Notes under the pieces: generated by a model | What the model was told of the DNA's origin: nothing | The model's database searches: none | Seen by the model: the letters and a program-made list of their open reading frames with translations, nothing else | Part shown: positions 42,726-51,388 of the stretch, in pieces | How the letters are laid out: each line of letters begins with the position of its first letter | Numbering within the stretch: the first letter of the stretch is position 1 | DNA from: an uncultured Subdoligranulum sp. | GTDB lineage: Bacteria > Bacillota > Clostridia > Oscillospirales > Ruminococcaceae | DNA: 64,000 bases | Reading direction: 5' to 3' | NCBI GenBank assembly: GCA_904374465.1 | Contig: CAJFFY010000004.1 | Location: 32,167 to 96,166, forward strand | Made by a program: the position numbers and the translations under genes

Positions 42726-43495
42726 GCCGGGTGCTGGCGTTTTCCTACGACATCGCCCTGGCTTTTGACAAACCGGTGACCAACCACAGCTTTGTGCTGC
42801 GGTGTCTGCCCGCCGACGGACCCGGCCAGCGGGTGCTGGACGCCGCCCTGACGCTGGACCCCGCCGCCCCCTGCACCGACCAGCGGGACAGCTTTGGCAA
42901 CCGACTGCAGATCGGGCGGATTGACGAACCCCACACGGGGTTCCATTACCGCGCCGCGGGCACCGTGCTGCGGGACGACACCGCCCGCACCCCCGAGGCG
43001 GACCGGCCGCTGTTCCGGTATCCTTCGGCCTTCACGATGCCCGACGATGCCCTGCAGGCCGTCGCCGCCCCCCTGGCCGGAATACAGAACCCCCGCGCCA
43101 GAGCCTGGGCCCTGCTGGAAGCGGTCGGCGCCCATATGCGCTACACCCCCGGCGTCACCGGCGTACAGACCACCGCCGCCCAGGCCTGGGCCCTGGGGCA
43201 GGGAGTCTGCCAGGACTACGCCCACATCTACCTGGCCCTGGCCCGGCTGTGCGGGCTGAGTGCCCGGTATGTGAACGGCCTGCCCGAGGGGGAGGGTGCC
43301 AGCCACGCCTGGTGCGAAGTCTGGCTGGATGGCATCTGGACCGGCATCGATCCCACCCGGGGCCGCTGGGCCGACGAGGGCTACATCCGCTTTTGCGTGG
43401 GGCGGGACTTTGCGGACTGCCCCATCGAGCGGGGGGTCTTTCTGGGCGGCGCCAACCAGTGCCAGACCGTCTTTATGAAGGTCTGCCAACAATAA
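42722..43495 (+). CDS. Transglutaminase-like cysteine peptidase family protein
   Basis: 257 residues. The catalytic Cys is in GQGVCQDYAHIYLA (about residue 162), His in GEGASHAWCEVW (about 198), and Asp in GIDPTRG (about 213). The N-terminal half is the beta-rich domain typical of these bacterial transglutaminase-like proteins. There is no signal peptide, so action is cytoplasmic. It may hydrolyse or cross-link the peptide made by the ATP-grasp partner. It is coupled to the alpha-E gene by overlap and lies 24 bases before the first M14 gene. Confidence 0.88.
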   Translation: MSRVLAFSYDIALAFDKPVTNHSFVLRCLPADGPGQRVLDAALTLDPAAPCTDQRDSFGNRLQIGRIDEPHTGFHYRAAGTVLRDDTARTPEADRPLFRYPSAFTMPDDALQAVAAPLAGIQNPRARAWALLEAVGAHMRYTPGVTGVQTTAAQAWALGQGVCQDYAHIYLALARLCGLSARYVNGLPEGEGASHAWCEVWLDGIWTGIDPTRGRWADEGYIRFCVGRDFADCPIERGVFLGGANQCQTVFMKVCQQ

Positions 43496-43519
43496 TGACA
43501 AGAAGGAGCATACCCATCC

Positions 43520-44440
43520 ATGATACAGGAAGTGGTACGGGTGCCGCTGGCCGTGGACGAGGACCTGGTGATCCGCAAACGGCGGATCGGCAGCGGCACG
43601 CCCCGCCTTTGCGTGGTGACCGGCACCCACGGCGACGAGCTGGAGGGCCAGTATGTGGCCTGGCGGCTCAACCGCCTTTTACAGGAAAATTCCGAACATC
43701 TGCACGGCACGGTGGACATCTACCCGGCGCTGAACCCCCTGGGCATCAGCACGATGACCCGGGGTATGCCGCTGTGCGACCTGGACATGAACCGCACCTT
43801 TCCCGGCGGGCGGGAAGGAGCCATGTCGGAGCTGATCGCCGCCCGCCTGATCGAGGATCTGAAAGGCGCGGATGTCTGCATCGACATCCACGCCAGCAAC
43901 ATTTTTTTGCGGGAGATTCCCCAGGTGCGCATCAACGTGAACACCGCCCCGAAATTGATTCCCCTGGCCAAGACCCTGAATATGAATCTTTTGTGGATTC
44001 ATGCGGCGGCCACCGTGCTGGAATCCACCCTGGCCCACAGCCTGAACGCCGCCGGCACCCCCACCCTGGTGGTGGAGATGGGCATCGGCATCCGGGTGAC
44101 CAAGTCTTTTGGGGAACAGCTGCTCACCGGCATTCTGTCGCTGATGTCCCACCTGGGCATGTGGGATGCCCCGGTGGCACCGGTGGCCCCGCCCATCGTC
44201 AGTTCCGACGGGGCGGTTTCCTTTGTGAACGCCAACTTCCCGGGGGTGTTCTTTCCCTCGGTGGCCCATGGCGTGCGGGTGGAACAGGGCCAGGAGCTGG
44301 GCGTCATTGCCGATCCGCTCACCGGCGGCATCCGGGAGACGCTGCGCAGCCCCGCCGCCGGGCTGCTGTTCACCCTGCGGGAATACCCCGTGGTGTATGA
44401 GGGTTCGCTGATTGCCCGGGTTTTGGGAGGCAGTGTATGA
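43520..44440 (+). CDS. M14-family deacylase, succinylglutamate desuccinylase/aspartoacylase type
   Basis: 306 residues. The zinc site is intact: H37 and E40 in VTGTHGDELEGQ and a third histidine in CIDIHASN. The C-terminal part is a beta-rich domain with a lipoyl-like fold (VEQGQELGVIADPLTG). Enzymes of this family cleave N-acyl groups from amino acids or C-terminal residues. In this operon it may process the product of the ATP-grasp system. AAGGAG lies 11 bases before the ATG. Confidence 0.85.
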   Translation: MIQEVVRVPLAVDEDLVIRKRRIGSGTPRLCVVTGTHGDELEGQYVAWRLNRLLQENSEHLHGTVDIYPALNPLGISTMTRGMPLCDLDMNRTFPGGREGAMSELIAARLIEDLKGADVCIDIHASNIFLREIPQVRINVNTAPKLIPLAKTLNMNLLWIHAAATVLESTLAHSLNAAGTPTLVVEMGIGIRVTKSFGEQLLTGILSLMSHLGMWDAPVAPVAPPIVSSDGAVSFVNANFPGVFFPSVAHGVRVEQGQELGVIADPLTGGIRETLRSPAAGLLFTLREYPVVYEGSLIARVLGGSV

Positions 44441-45372
44441 GAGAGGAAGTTCTGTTCACGCTGGACACCCCCTACCGCCAGCCGCTGGCCGTGAAGGGGT
44501 GGTTTTTCGGCACGCCGGGGCAGAAGACCCTGGCCGTCATGGGCGCCCTGCGGGGCAACGAGATCCAGCAGATGTACGTATGTTCCCAGCTGATCCGCCA
44601 ATTGGATGCTCTGGAACAGGCGGGCGCCCTGTCCGCCGACTGCGGCATCCTGGTGATTCCCTGCGCCAACCAGTTTTCCATGAACGTGGGGCGGCGGTTC
44701 TGGGCCGCCGACAACACCGACATCAACCGGATGTTCCCCGGCTACGACGCCGGCGAAACCACCCAGCGCATCGCTGCCCGGATCTTTGCCGCCCTGCAGG
44801 GGTACACCTACGGCGTCCATGTGACCAGCCTCTACCTGCCGGGCAACTGCCTGGGGCATCTGCGCATCATGGAAACCGGCTACCAGTCCCCCGAGATTGC
44901 CCGGGACTTCGGCCTGCCCTACATCGCCCTGCGCCGGCCTCATCCCTACGACACCACCACGCTGAACTACAACTGGCAGATCTGGGACACCCACACCTTC
45001 TCGCTGTACACACCGGCCACCGAACGCATCGACGCAACGGCTGCCCGGCAGGGGGTGGATGCGGTGCTGCGGTTTTTGCAGGTGCGGGGCTTCTGCCGGG
45101 AGGATTTCGGCCCCGGGGAACCCGCCCGCCTTTTTGCCGAGGACGCGCTGCGCAGCGTCAAGCCCACCGTGGGCGGGCTGCTGGTGCACCAGTCCCGGCT
45201 GGGCGACGCCGTGCGGCAGGGCCAGCCCCTGGCCCAGGTGGTGGACCCCTGCGCCGGCACCGTGCGCCAGACCCTGTGTGCCCCGGTGGACGGCCGGGTC
45301 TTCTTTGCCCACGAGGCCTGCCTGATCAACGGCTACGACGTGGCCTTGCGGGTGCTGCCCGACGAAGCCTAA
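44437..45372 (+). CDS. Second M14-family deacylase-like protein lacking the first zinc histidine
   Basis: 311 residues, a paralogue of the preceding gene with the same layout: the N-terminal catalytic domain and the C-terminal domain with VRQGQPLAQVVDPCAGTV. At the place of the H-G-x-E motif it reads GALRGNEIQQ, so the first zinc histidine (position 39) is arginine while Glu42 remains. The later VHVTSLY histidine is present. It may bind one less metal, be inactive alone, or pair with the neighbour. The start overlaps the previous stop (ATGA). Its stop codon overlaps that of the convergent alanine-racemase-like gene, with no terminator between. Confidence 0.82.
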   Translation: MREEVLFTLDTPYRQPLAVKGWFFGTPGQKTLAVMGALRGNEIQQMYVCSQLIRQLDALEQAGALSADCGILVIPCANQFSMNVGRRFWAADNTDINRMFPGYDAGETTQRIAARIFAALQGYTYGVHVTSLYLPGNCLGHLRIMETGYQSPEIARDFGLPYIALRRPHPYDTTTLNYNWQIWDTHTFSLYTPATERIDATAARQGVDAVLRFLQVRGFCREDFGPGEPARLFAEDALRSVKPTVGGLLVHQSRLGDAVRQGQPLAQVVDPCAGTVRQTLCAPVDGRVFFAHEACLINGYDVALRVLPDEA

Positions 45373-46151
45373 GCCAGGCAGTCCCGCACCGAAACGGTCA
45401 GCCCGTGCTGCCGGTAGACCCGGGGCACCCGCCGGGTGAGGTCACAGACCACCTCGTAGGGGATGGTGCCGGTCTTGTCGGCCACCGTCCGGGTGGTATC
45501 GGCCCCGGGGGCTGCCCCCGGCCCAAAGACCGTCACCTCGTCCCCCGGCCGGACGTCCGCCCGCAGGACTTCCACCGCCCGCCGGAACAGGGCATACTGG
45601 CTTTCGGTGTAGGCTTCGTCGTCGGGGGCGGCGCTGTCCGCCACGGCAAAATGCTGGAAGATGCCGGTGATGCGCAGCCCCGGCAGGGTGTAGCAATCCT
45701 CCATCCGGCGCAGCGCCCCGGCAAAGTCCGCCCGCAGGGCAAAGCCGATGCGCCCCATGCCGGTGTCGGCCTTCAGATGGCAGGAGACAGTGCACCCCGC
45801 CGCCACCACCCGGTGGGAAAGCCGCTTGGCATAGTCCTCCTCCAGCAGGGTCTGGGTCAGGTCCAGCGCCGCCAGCTCCCCCGCAAAGGCGGGGTCGGTG
45901 TAGCCCAGGATCAGGATGGGCCGCCGGATGCCCGCCCGGCGCAGCTCCCGCCCTTCGGCCAGGCAGCTCACCGCAAAGGCCGCCGCCCCGGCCCGTTCCA
46001 GGGTGGCGGCCACCGTCACAGCGCCGTGGCCGTAGGCGTCCGCCTTGACCACCGCGCAGACCGGGCTGCCCGTGCGCGCCTGAATCCGCCGGAAATTGTG
46101 CAGCAGGGCATCCAGGTCCACCTCGGCCCAGCAGTGTTTTTCCCACGCCAT
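45369..46151 (-). pseudogene. alr: Alanine racemase with an in-frame internal deletion
   Basis: 260 codons against about 370 for the family. The N-terminal barrel is intact, with the PLP lysine K36 in VCAVVKADAYGHGA and substrate-region motifs KADTGMGRIGF and FQHFAVAD. At residue 197 it jumps from RRAVEVLR to ADVRPGDEVTVFG, which belongs about 110-120 residues further on. The missing part holds the second catalytic base (Tyr, in YGRTY- and YADGY-type motifs) and the VCMD motif. The reading frame is preserved and a stop follows normally. As it stands it cannot be a normal two-base racemase. It is the last gene of the D-glutamate/5-oxoproline series. The loss is either real or an assembly join. 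Confidence 0.8.
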
Positions 46152-46168
46152 CTTCGGTCCCCCCTTTG

Positions 46169-46924
46169 TCAGAACGCCCGCAGCGTGATGCCGTCGGCGG
46201 GCAGGGCCTCCCGCAGTTTTTCCACAAAGGCCAGCGCCTTGGGGCCGTCCCCGTGGACACAGACCGAATCCGCCCGCAGTTCCACCTCGGAACCGTCGCA
46301 GGCGGTGACCTTGCCCTCCCGGGCCATCCGCACCACCCGGGCAATGGCCTGGGTCTCGTCCTCGATCATCGCCCCCGGCGTGCCCCGGGGCACCAGCGTG
46401 CCGTCCGGCCGGTAGCCCCGGTCGGCAAAGACCTCGCAGGCCACCGGCAGCCCGATGGCCCGGGCCGCCGCTTCCATCTCGCTGCCCGACAGCGCCAGCA
46501 GGATGGCCCCGGGGGCCGCTTTCTGCACCGCCCGGCAGAGGGCATCGGCCAGGGGACGGTCCTTGGCCGCCATGTTGTAGAGGGCGCCGTGGGGCTTGAC
46601 GTGGTGGAGCGGCACCCCCACCTCATCACAGAAGGCCCGCAGCGCGCCGATCTGGTAGGCCACGCAGTCGGCGGCCTCCGCCGGGGCGATCTGCATCCTG
46701 CGGCGGCCGAAGCCCGCCAGGTCGGGCAGGCCGGGGTGGGCCCCCACCTGTACACCGTACCGGCAGCAGAGCTCCACGCTGCGGTGCATGACGGTGGGAT
46801 CCCCGGCATGGTAGCCGCAGGCAATGTTGGCCGAAGTGATATAGGGAATGACCTGTTCGTCGCAGCCGATGGTGTAGGCGCCGAAACTTTCGCCCAGGTC
46901 ACAGTTGAGATCCAGATAGGGCAT
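46169..46924 (-). CDS. pxpA: 5-oxoprolinase subunit A (LamB/YcsF family)
   Basis: 251 residues. Signatures are the N-terminal LDLNCDLGESFGAY, the SANIACGYHAGDP motif, and HVKPHGALYN. With PxpB and PxpC it opens 5-oxoproline to glutamate using ATP. The three subunit genes are in this order on the minus strand: pxpB, pxpC, then DUF1445, then pxpA. It lies 16 bases after the DUF1445 gene and 17 bases before the racemase. The cytoplasmic complex here is probably fed by 5-oxoproline from glutamate cyclase. Confidence 0.95.
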   Translation of the reverse strand: MPYLDLNCDLGESFGAYTIGCDEQVIPYITSANIACGYHAGDPTVMHRSVELCCRYGVQVGAHPGLPDLAGFGRRRMQIAPAEAADCVAYQIGALRAFCDEVGVPLHHVKPHGALYNMAAKDRPLADALCRAVQKAAPGAILLALSGSEMEAAARAIGLPVACEVFADRGYRPDGTLVPRGTPGAMIEDETQAIARVVRMAREGKVTACDGSEVELRADSVCVHGDGPKALAFVEKLREALPADGITLRAF

Positions 46925-46940
46925 GGCAGAAAGCCTCCTT

Positions 46941-47744
46941 TCAGAACCGCAGGGCGGTGTTCTTGACGTCGGTCAGGAACATATGCCCGGGAGCATGGGT
47001 GATGCAGAATGCCGGCCGGGACGCCATGATGGCGGCCTGGGGGGTCACCCCGCAGGGCCAGAAGACCGGCACTTCGCCGGGACGGATGGTCACAGAGTCG
47101 CCGAAGTCGGGGTGGGCCAGGTCGGTGATGCCAATGGCCTCGGGGAAGCCGATCTGCACCGGAGCGCCGTGGACCCGGGGCATGCCCGCCGTGATGGCCA
47201 CCGCCGCCGGCACCAGCCTGTGGGGGATGGGCCGCATGCTGACCACCATATTGCCGTGGAACACCCCCGCCGCCTCGCAGGGGATGTTGGTGCGGTACAT
47301 GGGGACGTTGACCCCCTCCTCGATCTGGCGCACCGGGATGTCCGCCTCCAGCAGGGCGCTCTCGAAGGAGAAGCTGCACCCGATGAGGAAACTGACCAGG
47401 TCGTCCCGGGCGTCAAAATATTCGGCCACATCGGTGGGTTCGGCCACCAGTTCCCCGTCCCGGTAGACCCGGTAGCGGGGCAGATCGGTGGCGATATCAC
47501 TGCCCGGGGCGAACCGTGCAAAGCTGCGCTGGCCGGCATCGGCCACCTCCAGCAGCGGGCAAGCCTTGGGGTTGCGCTGGCAGAACAGCAGGAAGTCCCA
47601 GGCCAGGTCCTTGGGCAGCACCACCAGGTTGCCCTGGGCGTACCCGGCACAGAAGCCGGTGGTGGGACCGGTGATTTCGCCCCGGCGGATGGCCGCCCGG
47701 GCCCGGGCGGGGGTGAGCCCCGCCGCATCGACGATGGAATTCAT
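46941..47744 (-). CDS. DUF1445 protein (D-glutamate cyclase N-terminal-half homologue)
   Basis: 267 residues, full length for the family, usually annotated as putative hydro-lyase. Motifs are TTGFCAGYAQGNLVVLPKD, FLIGCSFSFE and VFWPCGVTPQAA; the family cysteines are present. In vertebrates the mitochondrial D-glutamate cyclase DGLUCY consists of a DUF1445 part and a DUF4392 part. Here the other part is a separate gene at 49447. It overlaps pxpC by 4 bases (ATGA), tying it to 5-oxoproline metabolism. D-glutamate cyclisation to 5-oxo-D-proline is an inference from these families. Confidence 0.85.
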   Translation of the reverse strand: MNSIVDAAGLTPARARAAIRRGEITGPTTGFCAGYAQGNLVVLPKDLAWDFLLFCQRNPKACPLLEVADAGQRSFARFAPGSDIATDLPRYRVYRDGELVAEPTDVAEYFDARDDLVSFLIGCSFSFESALLEADIPVRQIEEGVNVPMYRTNIPCEAAGVFHGNMVVSMRPIPHRLVPAAVAITAGMPRVHGAPVQIGFPEAIGITDLAHPDFGDSVTIRPGEVPVFWPCGVTPQAAIMASRPAFCITHAPGHMFLTDVKNTALRF

Positions 47745-48739
47745 GACAAACGCTCCTTTACCTGTTGCAGCAAAGCGGCCCGGCGGCGGGCCGCCGCCAC
47801 CGCCCCGGCGGGGTCGATCCAGTCAAAGGTCACCGCCTGCCCCGGCCGCAGCTGGGCCAACTCTGGCAGGTCGGCGGAGATGACGGTGCCGATCTTGGCA
47901 TAGCCGCCGGTGGTCTGGTGGTCGGCCAGCATGACGATGGGCTGGCCGTTGCCCGACACCTGCACCGAGCCCTCCACAATGCCGTCCGACAGAATATCCG
48001 CCCCGGACACTGTCTCCAGCGCGGGGCCCTGCAGCTTGCAGGCCATCCGGTTGCAGTCCGGCGTCAGGCGGTAGACGCTGTGGACAAAGAGATCCCGGGC
48101 ACCCGGGGTGAAGGCCGCGGCCTGGGGGCCGGGCACCGCCCGCAGCAGCGGCAGGCGTTCCGTTCCCAGCTGCCGCCAGGGAGCGGGGCCTTGGCAGACC
48201 ACTCGGTCCCCCAGGGGGCGGTCCAGGTGGCGGCGGCAGAGTTCCTGCCAGTGGGCGGCAGCCTCCTGCCCGGTGCGGGCCAGGGGCAGCACGTCCCCGG
48301 GGTGCAGCGCCCGGCCGGAAAACCCGCCCAGATGACAGGCCAGGTCGGTGGCGCGGCTGCCCCGCACCGGGGCCACCGCGATGCCACCCCACACCGCCAG
48401 GTAGCTGCGCAGTCCGGCGCGTGCGGTGCCGATGGTGAGCCGGCTGCCCGCCGGGGCAAAGGCAGGGGTGAAAAAGGGCACCGGTCGGCCGTCCAGGGCG
48501 GCGTCGGCCTCGGCCCCCGCCAGGGCGAAGACCGCCCCGGTGACAAACTGCACCTCGGGGCCCCGGAGGGTGGTTTCCAGCACGGCATCCCCGGGGTTGT
48601 TGCCGATGAGCAGGTTGGCCAGCCGGGCGGCATAGTCGTCGGCGGCCCCGCAGCGGCGGAAGCCCTCGGCGGCACAGCCCTCCCGCCCCAGGTCCTGCAC
48701 GGTGGTCAGGGGGCCGGGGTTCAGCACGCACAGACTCAT
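47741..48739 (-). CDS. pxpC: 5-oxoprolinase subunit C (biotin-dependent carboxyltransferase-like)
   Basis: 332 residues, KipA/AHS2 family. N-terminal LNPGPLTTVQDLGREG and C-terminal ADHQTTGGYAKIGTVISADLP (quoted from ADHQTTGGYAKIG) are the signatures. The start at 48739 overlaps the pxpB stop (ATGA). It is part of the PxpABC complex for ATP-dependent opening of 5-oxoproline. Ribosome binding site AAGGAGG lies at the end of pxpB. Confidence 0.94.
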   Translation of the reverse strand: MSLCVLNPGPLTTVQDLGREGCAAEGFRRCGAADDYAARLANLLIGNNPGDAVLETTLRGPEVQFVTGAVFALAGAEADAALDGRPVPFFTPAFAPAGSRLTIGTARAGLRSYLAVWGGIAVAPVRGSRATDLACHLGGFSGRALHPGDVLPLARTGQEAAAHWQELCRRHLDRPLGDRVVCQGPAPWRQLGTERLPLLRAVPGPQAAAFTPGARDLFVHSVYRLTPDCNRMACKLQGPALETVSGADILSDGIVEGSVQVSGNGQPIVMLADHQTTGGYAKIGTVISADLPELAQLRPGQAVTFDWIDPAGAVAAARRRAALLQQVKERLS

Positions 48740-49425
48740 ACCGTTCCCTCCTTTTGGGCCAGTTCCGCAAACCGGGCGGCGGTGATGGGCACGAACCGGA
48801 TGCGGTCCCCCGCGGCATAGGGCAGCGGCCGGTCGGGGGCAAAGAGCCGCAGCGGCGTGCGGCCGATGAGCTGCCAGCCCCCCGGCGAAACCACCGGATA
48901 GACGCCGGTCTGCTGCCCGCCGATGCCCACCGATCCCGCCGGGATGGCGGTGCGGGGATTTTGCAGCCGCGGCGTGAACAGGGCGGGGTCCAGCCCGCCC
49001 AGATAGGGAAAGCCGGGCAGAAAGCCCAGCATGTAGATGCGGTAGCGGGGCGCCGTGTGGCGGCGGATGACCTCCCCCTCGGTGAGGCCGGCGTGCTGGG
49101 CCACAAAGGCCAGGTCGGGACCGTAGTCCCCGCCGTAGCACACCGGGATGGTGACGACCCGCCCGCCCAGCCGCCGGTGCACCCGGGTGCGGGCGGTCAG
49201 CGGCTCCACGGCGGCGGCCAGAGTATCGTAGTCGGTGAGGAGCGGGTCATACCGCACCAGCAGCGAGGCGAAGGCCGGCACGGTTTCCACCACGCCGGGC
49301 AGCCGGGCGGCCCGGATGGCGACGTCCAGCGCCGTCACCCGGTCCCCCACCCGGTCGTCGATGCGTTCCCCGCAGACGGCCAGCAGCCCGCAGTCCCCCT
49401 CGGGGAAGAGTTGCACTGCTTCCAT
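48736..49425 (-). CDS. pxpB: 5-oxoprolinase subunit B (KipI-like)
   Basis: 229 residues, AHS1 family. VCYGGDYGPDLAFVAQHAGL, YMLGFLPGFPYLGGLDP and SVGIGGQQTGVYP are characteristic. The N-terminus starts MEAVQLFPEGDCGLLAV. It is coupled by overlap to pxpC and lies 21 bases after the DUF4392 gene. Together with PxpA and PxpC it makes glutamate from 5-oxoproline. Confidence 0.94.
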   Translation of the reverse strand: MEAVQLFPEGDCGLLAVCGERIDDRVGDRVTALDVAIRAARLPGVVETVPAFASLLVRYDPLLTDYDTLAAAVEPLTARTRVHRRLGGRVVTIPVCYGGDYGPDLAFVAQHAGLTEGEVIRRHTAPRYRIYMLGFLPGFPYLGGLDPALFTPRLQNPRTAIPAGSVGIGGQQTGVYPVVSPGGWQLIGRTPLRLFAPDRPLPYAAGDRIRFVPITAARFAELAQKEGTV

Positions 49426-49446
49426 TGCCTGGTTCCTCCTTCCCGT

Positions 49447-50517
49447 TCAGGACGCGGTGAAGAATCCCTTTTGCAGCACCGGCTCAAACCAGCGGTCCGA
49501 CTCGTGGGAGTGGCGCACCGCGTAGGCCGTGCATTGCCGCATCAGGCTGACAATGCCCACATTGAGCCGGGTGCTGAACCCGTCGATGCCGGGCAGCAGC
49601 GAGCCGGTCATGTCGATGAAGCCGTTGCGGGCGGCCACCCGCATGACCTCGGACTCCATCTCCTCCCGGTGGAGGATCTCCATGTCCCGTTTGAGGTAGG
49701 CCAGGGCGGCCATCATGCCGTAGCAGCCCCAGTCGGAGCAGGTGGCGGTGATGATGCAGTCCGCCTTGCTGGCGCTGAGTACCCCGCCGCCGCAGCCGCA
49801 GGCACACTCCCCGGGGGCGGTGAAGGGCACATACTTGCGGATATGGTCGGCGATGGAGGCCATGCCGATCTCGTTGCCCAGGTCGCCGATGGCAATGTTG
49901 GTCACCCCGCGGCTGCGCAACAGGTTCCACAGCGCCTCGCTCTTGGCCTGGAGTTCCGTCACATCCAGCCCTCCGGCGTTGTGGTAGACCCCTTTCTCGT
50001 TGGCGCCGGCCGCCTCGATGGCGATGACCGCCGCCGGGTCCAGCGTGTCGGCCAGTTCTTGGGCCTGGGCGGGGGCGGCTTCCTTGTCCTTGGTGAAGGC
50101 CACCACCCCCATGCTCAGGGGCAGGGCCTTGACGGTTTCCAGATCCTCGTAGCAGTGCAGGCCCACCACGGCGGCACAGCGGCGGATGGCCTCCACGCTG
50201 TCCGCCGGGCAGACGATGACCGGCTTGGCCCCGAAGGCCAGTACCAGCGCCCGCGCCAGCAGCATGGAACTGACGGTGCCGTCCATCTCGGGCACCTTGT
50301 GGGGCAGCAGCACAAACCCGGTCAGGATCACCACCGTGTCCCCGGGGTGCACCGCATCGCAGAGGCGCTGGGCCGCCTGCATGGTCAGGGGCTGGCCCGC
50401 AAAGGCCCGGCTGCCCGCGTACAGAATGCGGCAGACGCCGTAGCCCCGGGGGTCCAGGTTCATCAGGGCGTCCAGGTTTTCGCCCACGTTGCGTTTTTCC
50501 AGTTCATCCCGCGTCAT
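49447..50517 (-). CDS. DUF4392 protein (D-glutamate cyclase C-terminal-half homologue)
   Basis: 356 residues. It is recognised from the sequence around NIAIGDLGNEIGMASI, ECACGCGGGVLSASKAD and TATCSDWGCYG, a cysteine-rich patch typical of DUF4392, and the N-terminal VVILTGFVLLPHKVPEMDG. DGLUCY joins this domain to DUF1445, encoded here two genes downstream. It lies 13 bases after the aminotransferase gene. It probably acts on D-glutamate or 5-oxoproline in the cytoplasm. The start at 50517 has only a weak GGTGAG upstream. Confidence 0.85.
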   Translation of the reverse strand: MTRDELEKRNVGENLDALMNLDPRGYGVCRILYAGSRAFAGQPLTMQAAQRLCDAVHPGDTVVILTGFVLLPHKVPEMDGTVSSMLLARALVLAFGAKPVIVCPADSVEAIRRCAAVVGLHCYEDLETVKALPLSMGVVAFTKDKEAAPAQAQELADTLDPAAVIAIEAAGANEKGVYHNAGGLDVTELQAKSEALWNLLRSRGVTNIAIGDLGNEIGMASIADHIRKYVPFTAPGECACGCGGGVLSASKADCIITATCSDWGCYGMMAALAYLKRDMEILHREEMESEVMRVAARNGFIDMTGSLLPGIDGFSTRLNVGIVSLMRQCTAYAVRHSHESDRWFEPVLQKGFFTAS

Positions 50518-50530
50518 GGCACTCACCGCC

Positions 50531-51388
50531 TTAGTCCAGCACCGACGTCTTGCCGGTGTAGTCGTAGTATTCCTGCAGAACGGCGTCCTGGATGGCCTTG
50601 AGGGTGGCCGGGTCCTTGCCGCCGGCGGGGGCGCCGTCCAGCTCGCAGGCATGCAGGCAGAAGTTGGAGGAGGAGGTGACGATGATCTCGTCGGCGGCGC
50701 GCAGGTCCTCCAGCGTGAAGGGCTTTTCCATGACGGTGATGCCCAACCGGTAGCAGGCCCCGATCATATGAGTCTTGGCGATGCCCCGCAGGATCAGCTC
50801 GTCGTTGGGGTGGGAGTAGAACACCCCGTCCTTGAGGATGGAAACGTTGGAGTGGGCGCACTCGGTGACGATGCCGTCCCGGTGGAAAACCGTCTCCTGC
50901 ACACCGCGGCGGGCGGCGTCCTGGGCGGCCATGACGCTGGGGATCAGGTTGAGCGTCTTGATGTTGCAGTGATAGAACCGGGTGTCCGGCGCGGTGACCA
51001 GTTTGATGGGCACGTCGGGGTCGTTGAGGTGGTTGGGGCGGATCATCACCCACAGCTTGCCGGGCATCCCTTCGGGGTAGACGTGGTTGCGGTCGTTGAT
51101 GCCCCGGGTGACCTGCCAGTAGACGAAATGAGTGGTGCCCTCCACCTGGGCCAGCAGCTGGGTGAGCAAGGCGCCCAGGGCCTGCTTTTCCAGGGGGATG
51201 TGGATGTCCAGGGCTTTGGCGCTGGTGTAGAACCGGTCCAGGTGGTCCTGGAGCAGATACACCTTGCCGTTGGCCCCCACGGTGGCATCGTAAACGCCGT
51301 CCCCGAAGAAGTGGACCCGGTCGTTGAAGGGCACCATCAGTTCGTCCGGTGCACCGATTTTTCCGTCATAATACGCGATGGCCTGCAT
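50531..51388 (-). CDS. Class IV aminotransferase, D-amino acid transaminase-like
   Basis: 285 residues. The start at 51388 has GGGGAG 8 bases upstream. D-amino acid transaminase signatures: the N-terminal YYDGKIG and FGDGVYDATVGANGKVY (quoted from FGDGVYDATV), the lysine in IKTLNLIPSVMAAQ that binds PLP, and ETVFHRDGIVTECAHSNV. It would interconvert D-alanine and D-glutamate with their 2-oxo acids. Being first in this gene series, it links D-amino acids to the D-glutamate cyclase and oxoprolinase genes. A role in cell-wall D-glutamate supply is the alternative. Confidence 0.9.
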   Translation of the reverse strand: MQAIAYYDGKIGAPDELMVPFNDRVHFFGDGVYDATVGANGKVYLLQDHLDRFYTSAKALDIHIPLEKQALGALLTQLLAQVEGTTHFVYWQVTRGINDRNHVYPEGMPGKLWVMIRPNHLNDPDVPIKLVTAPDTRFYHCNIKTLNLIPSVMAAQDAARRGVQETVFHRDGIVTECAHSNVSILKDGVFYSHPNDELILRGIAKTHMIGACYRLGITVMEKPFTLEDLRAADEIIVTSSSNFCLHACELDGAPAGGKDPATLKAIQDAVLQEYYDYTGKTSVLD

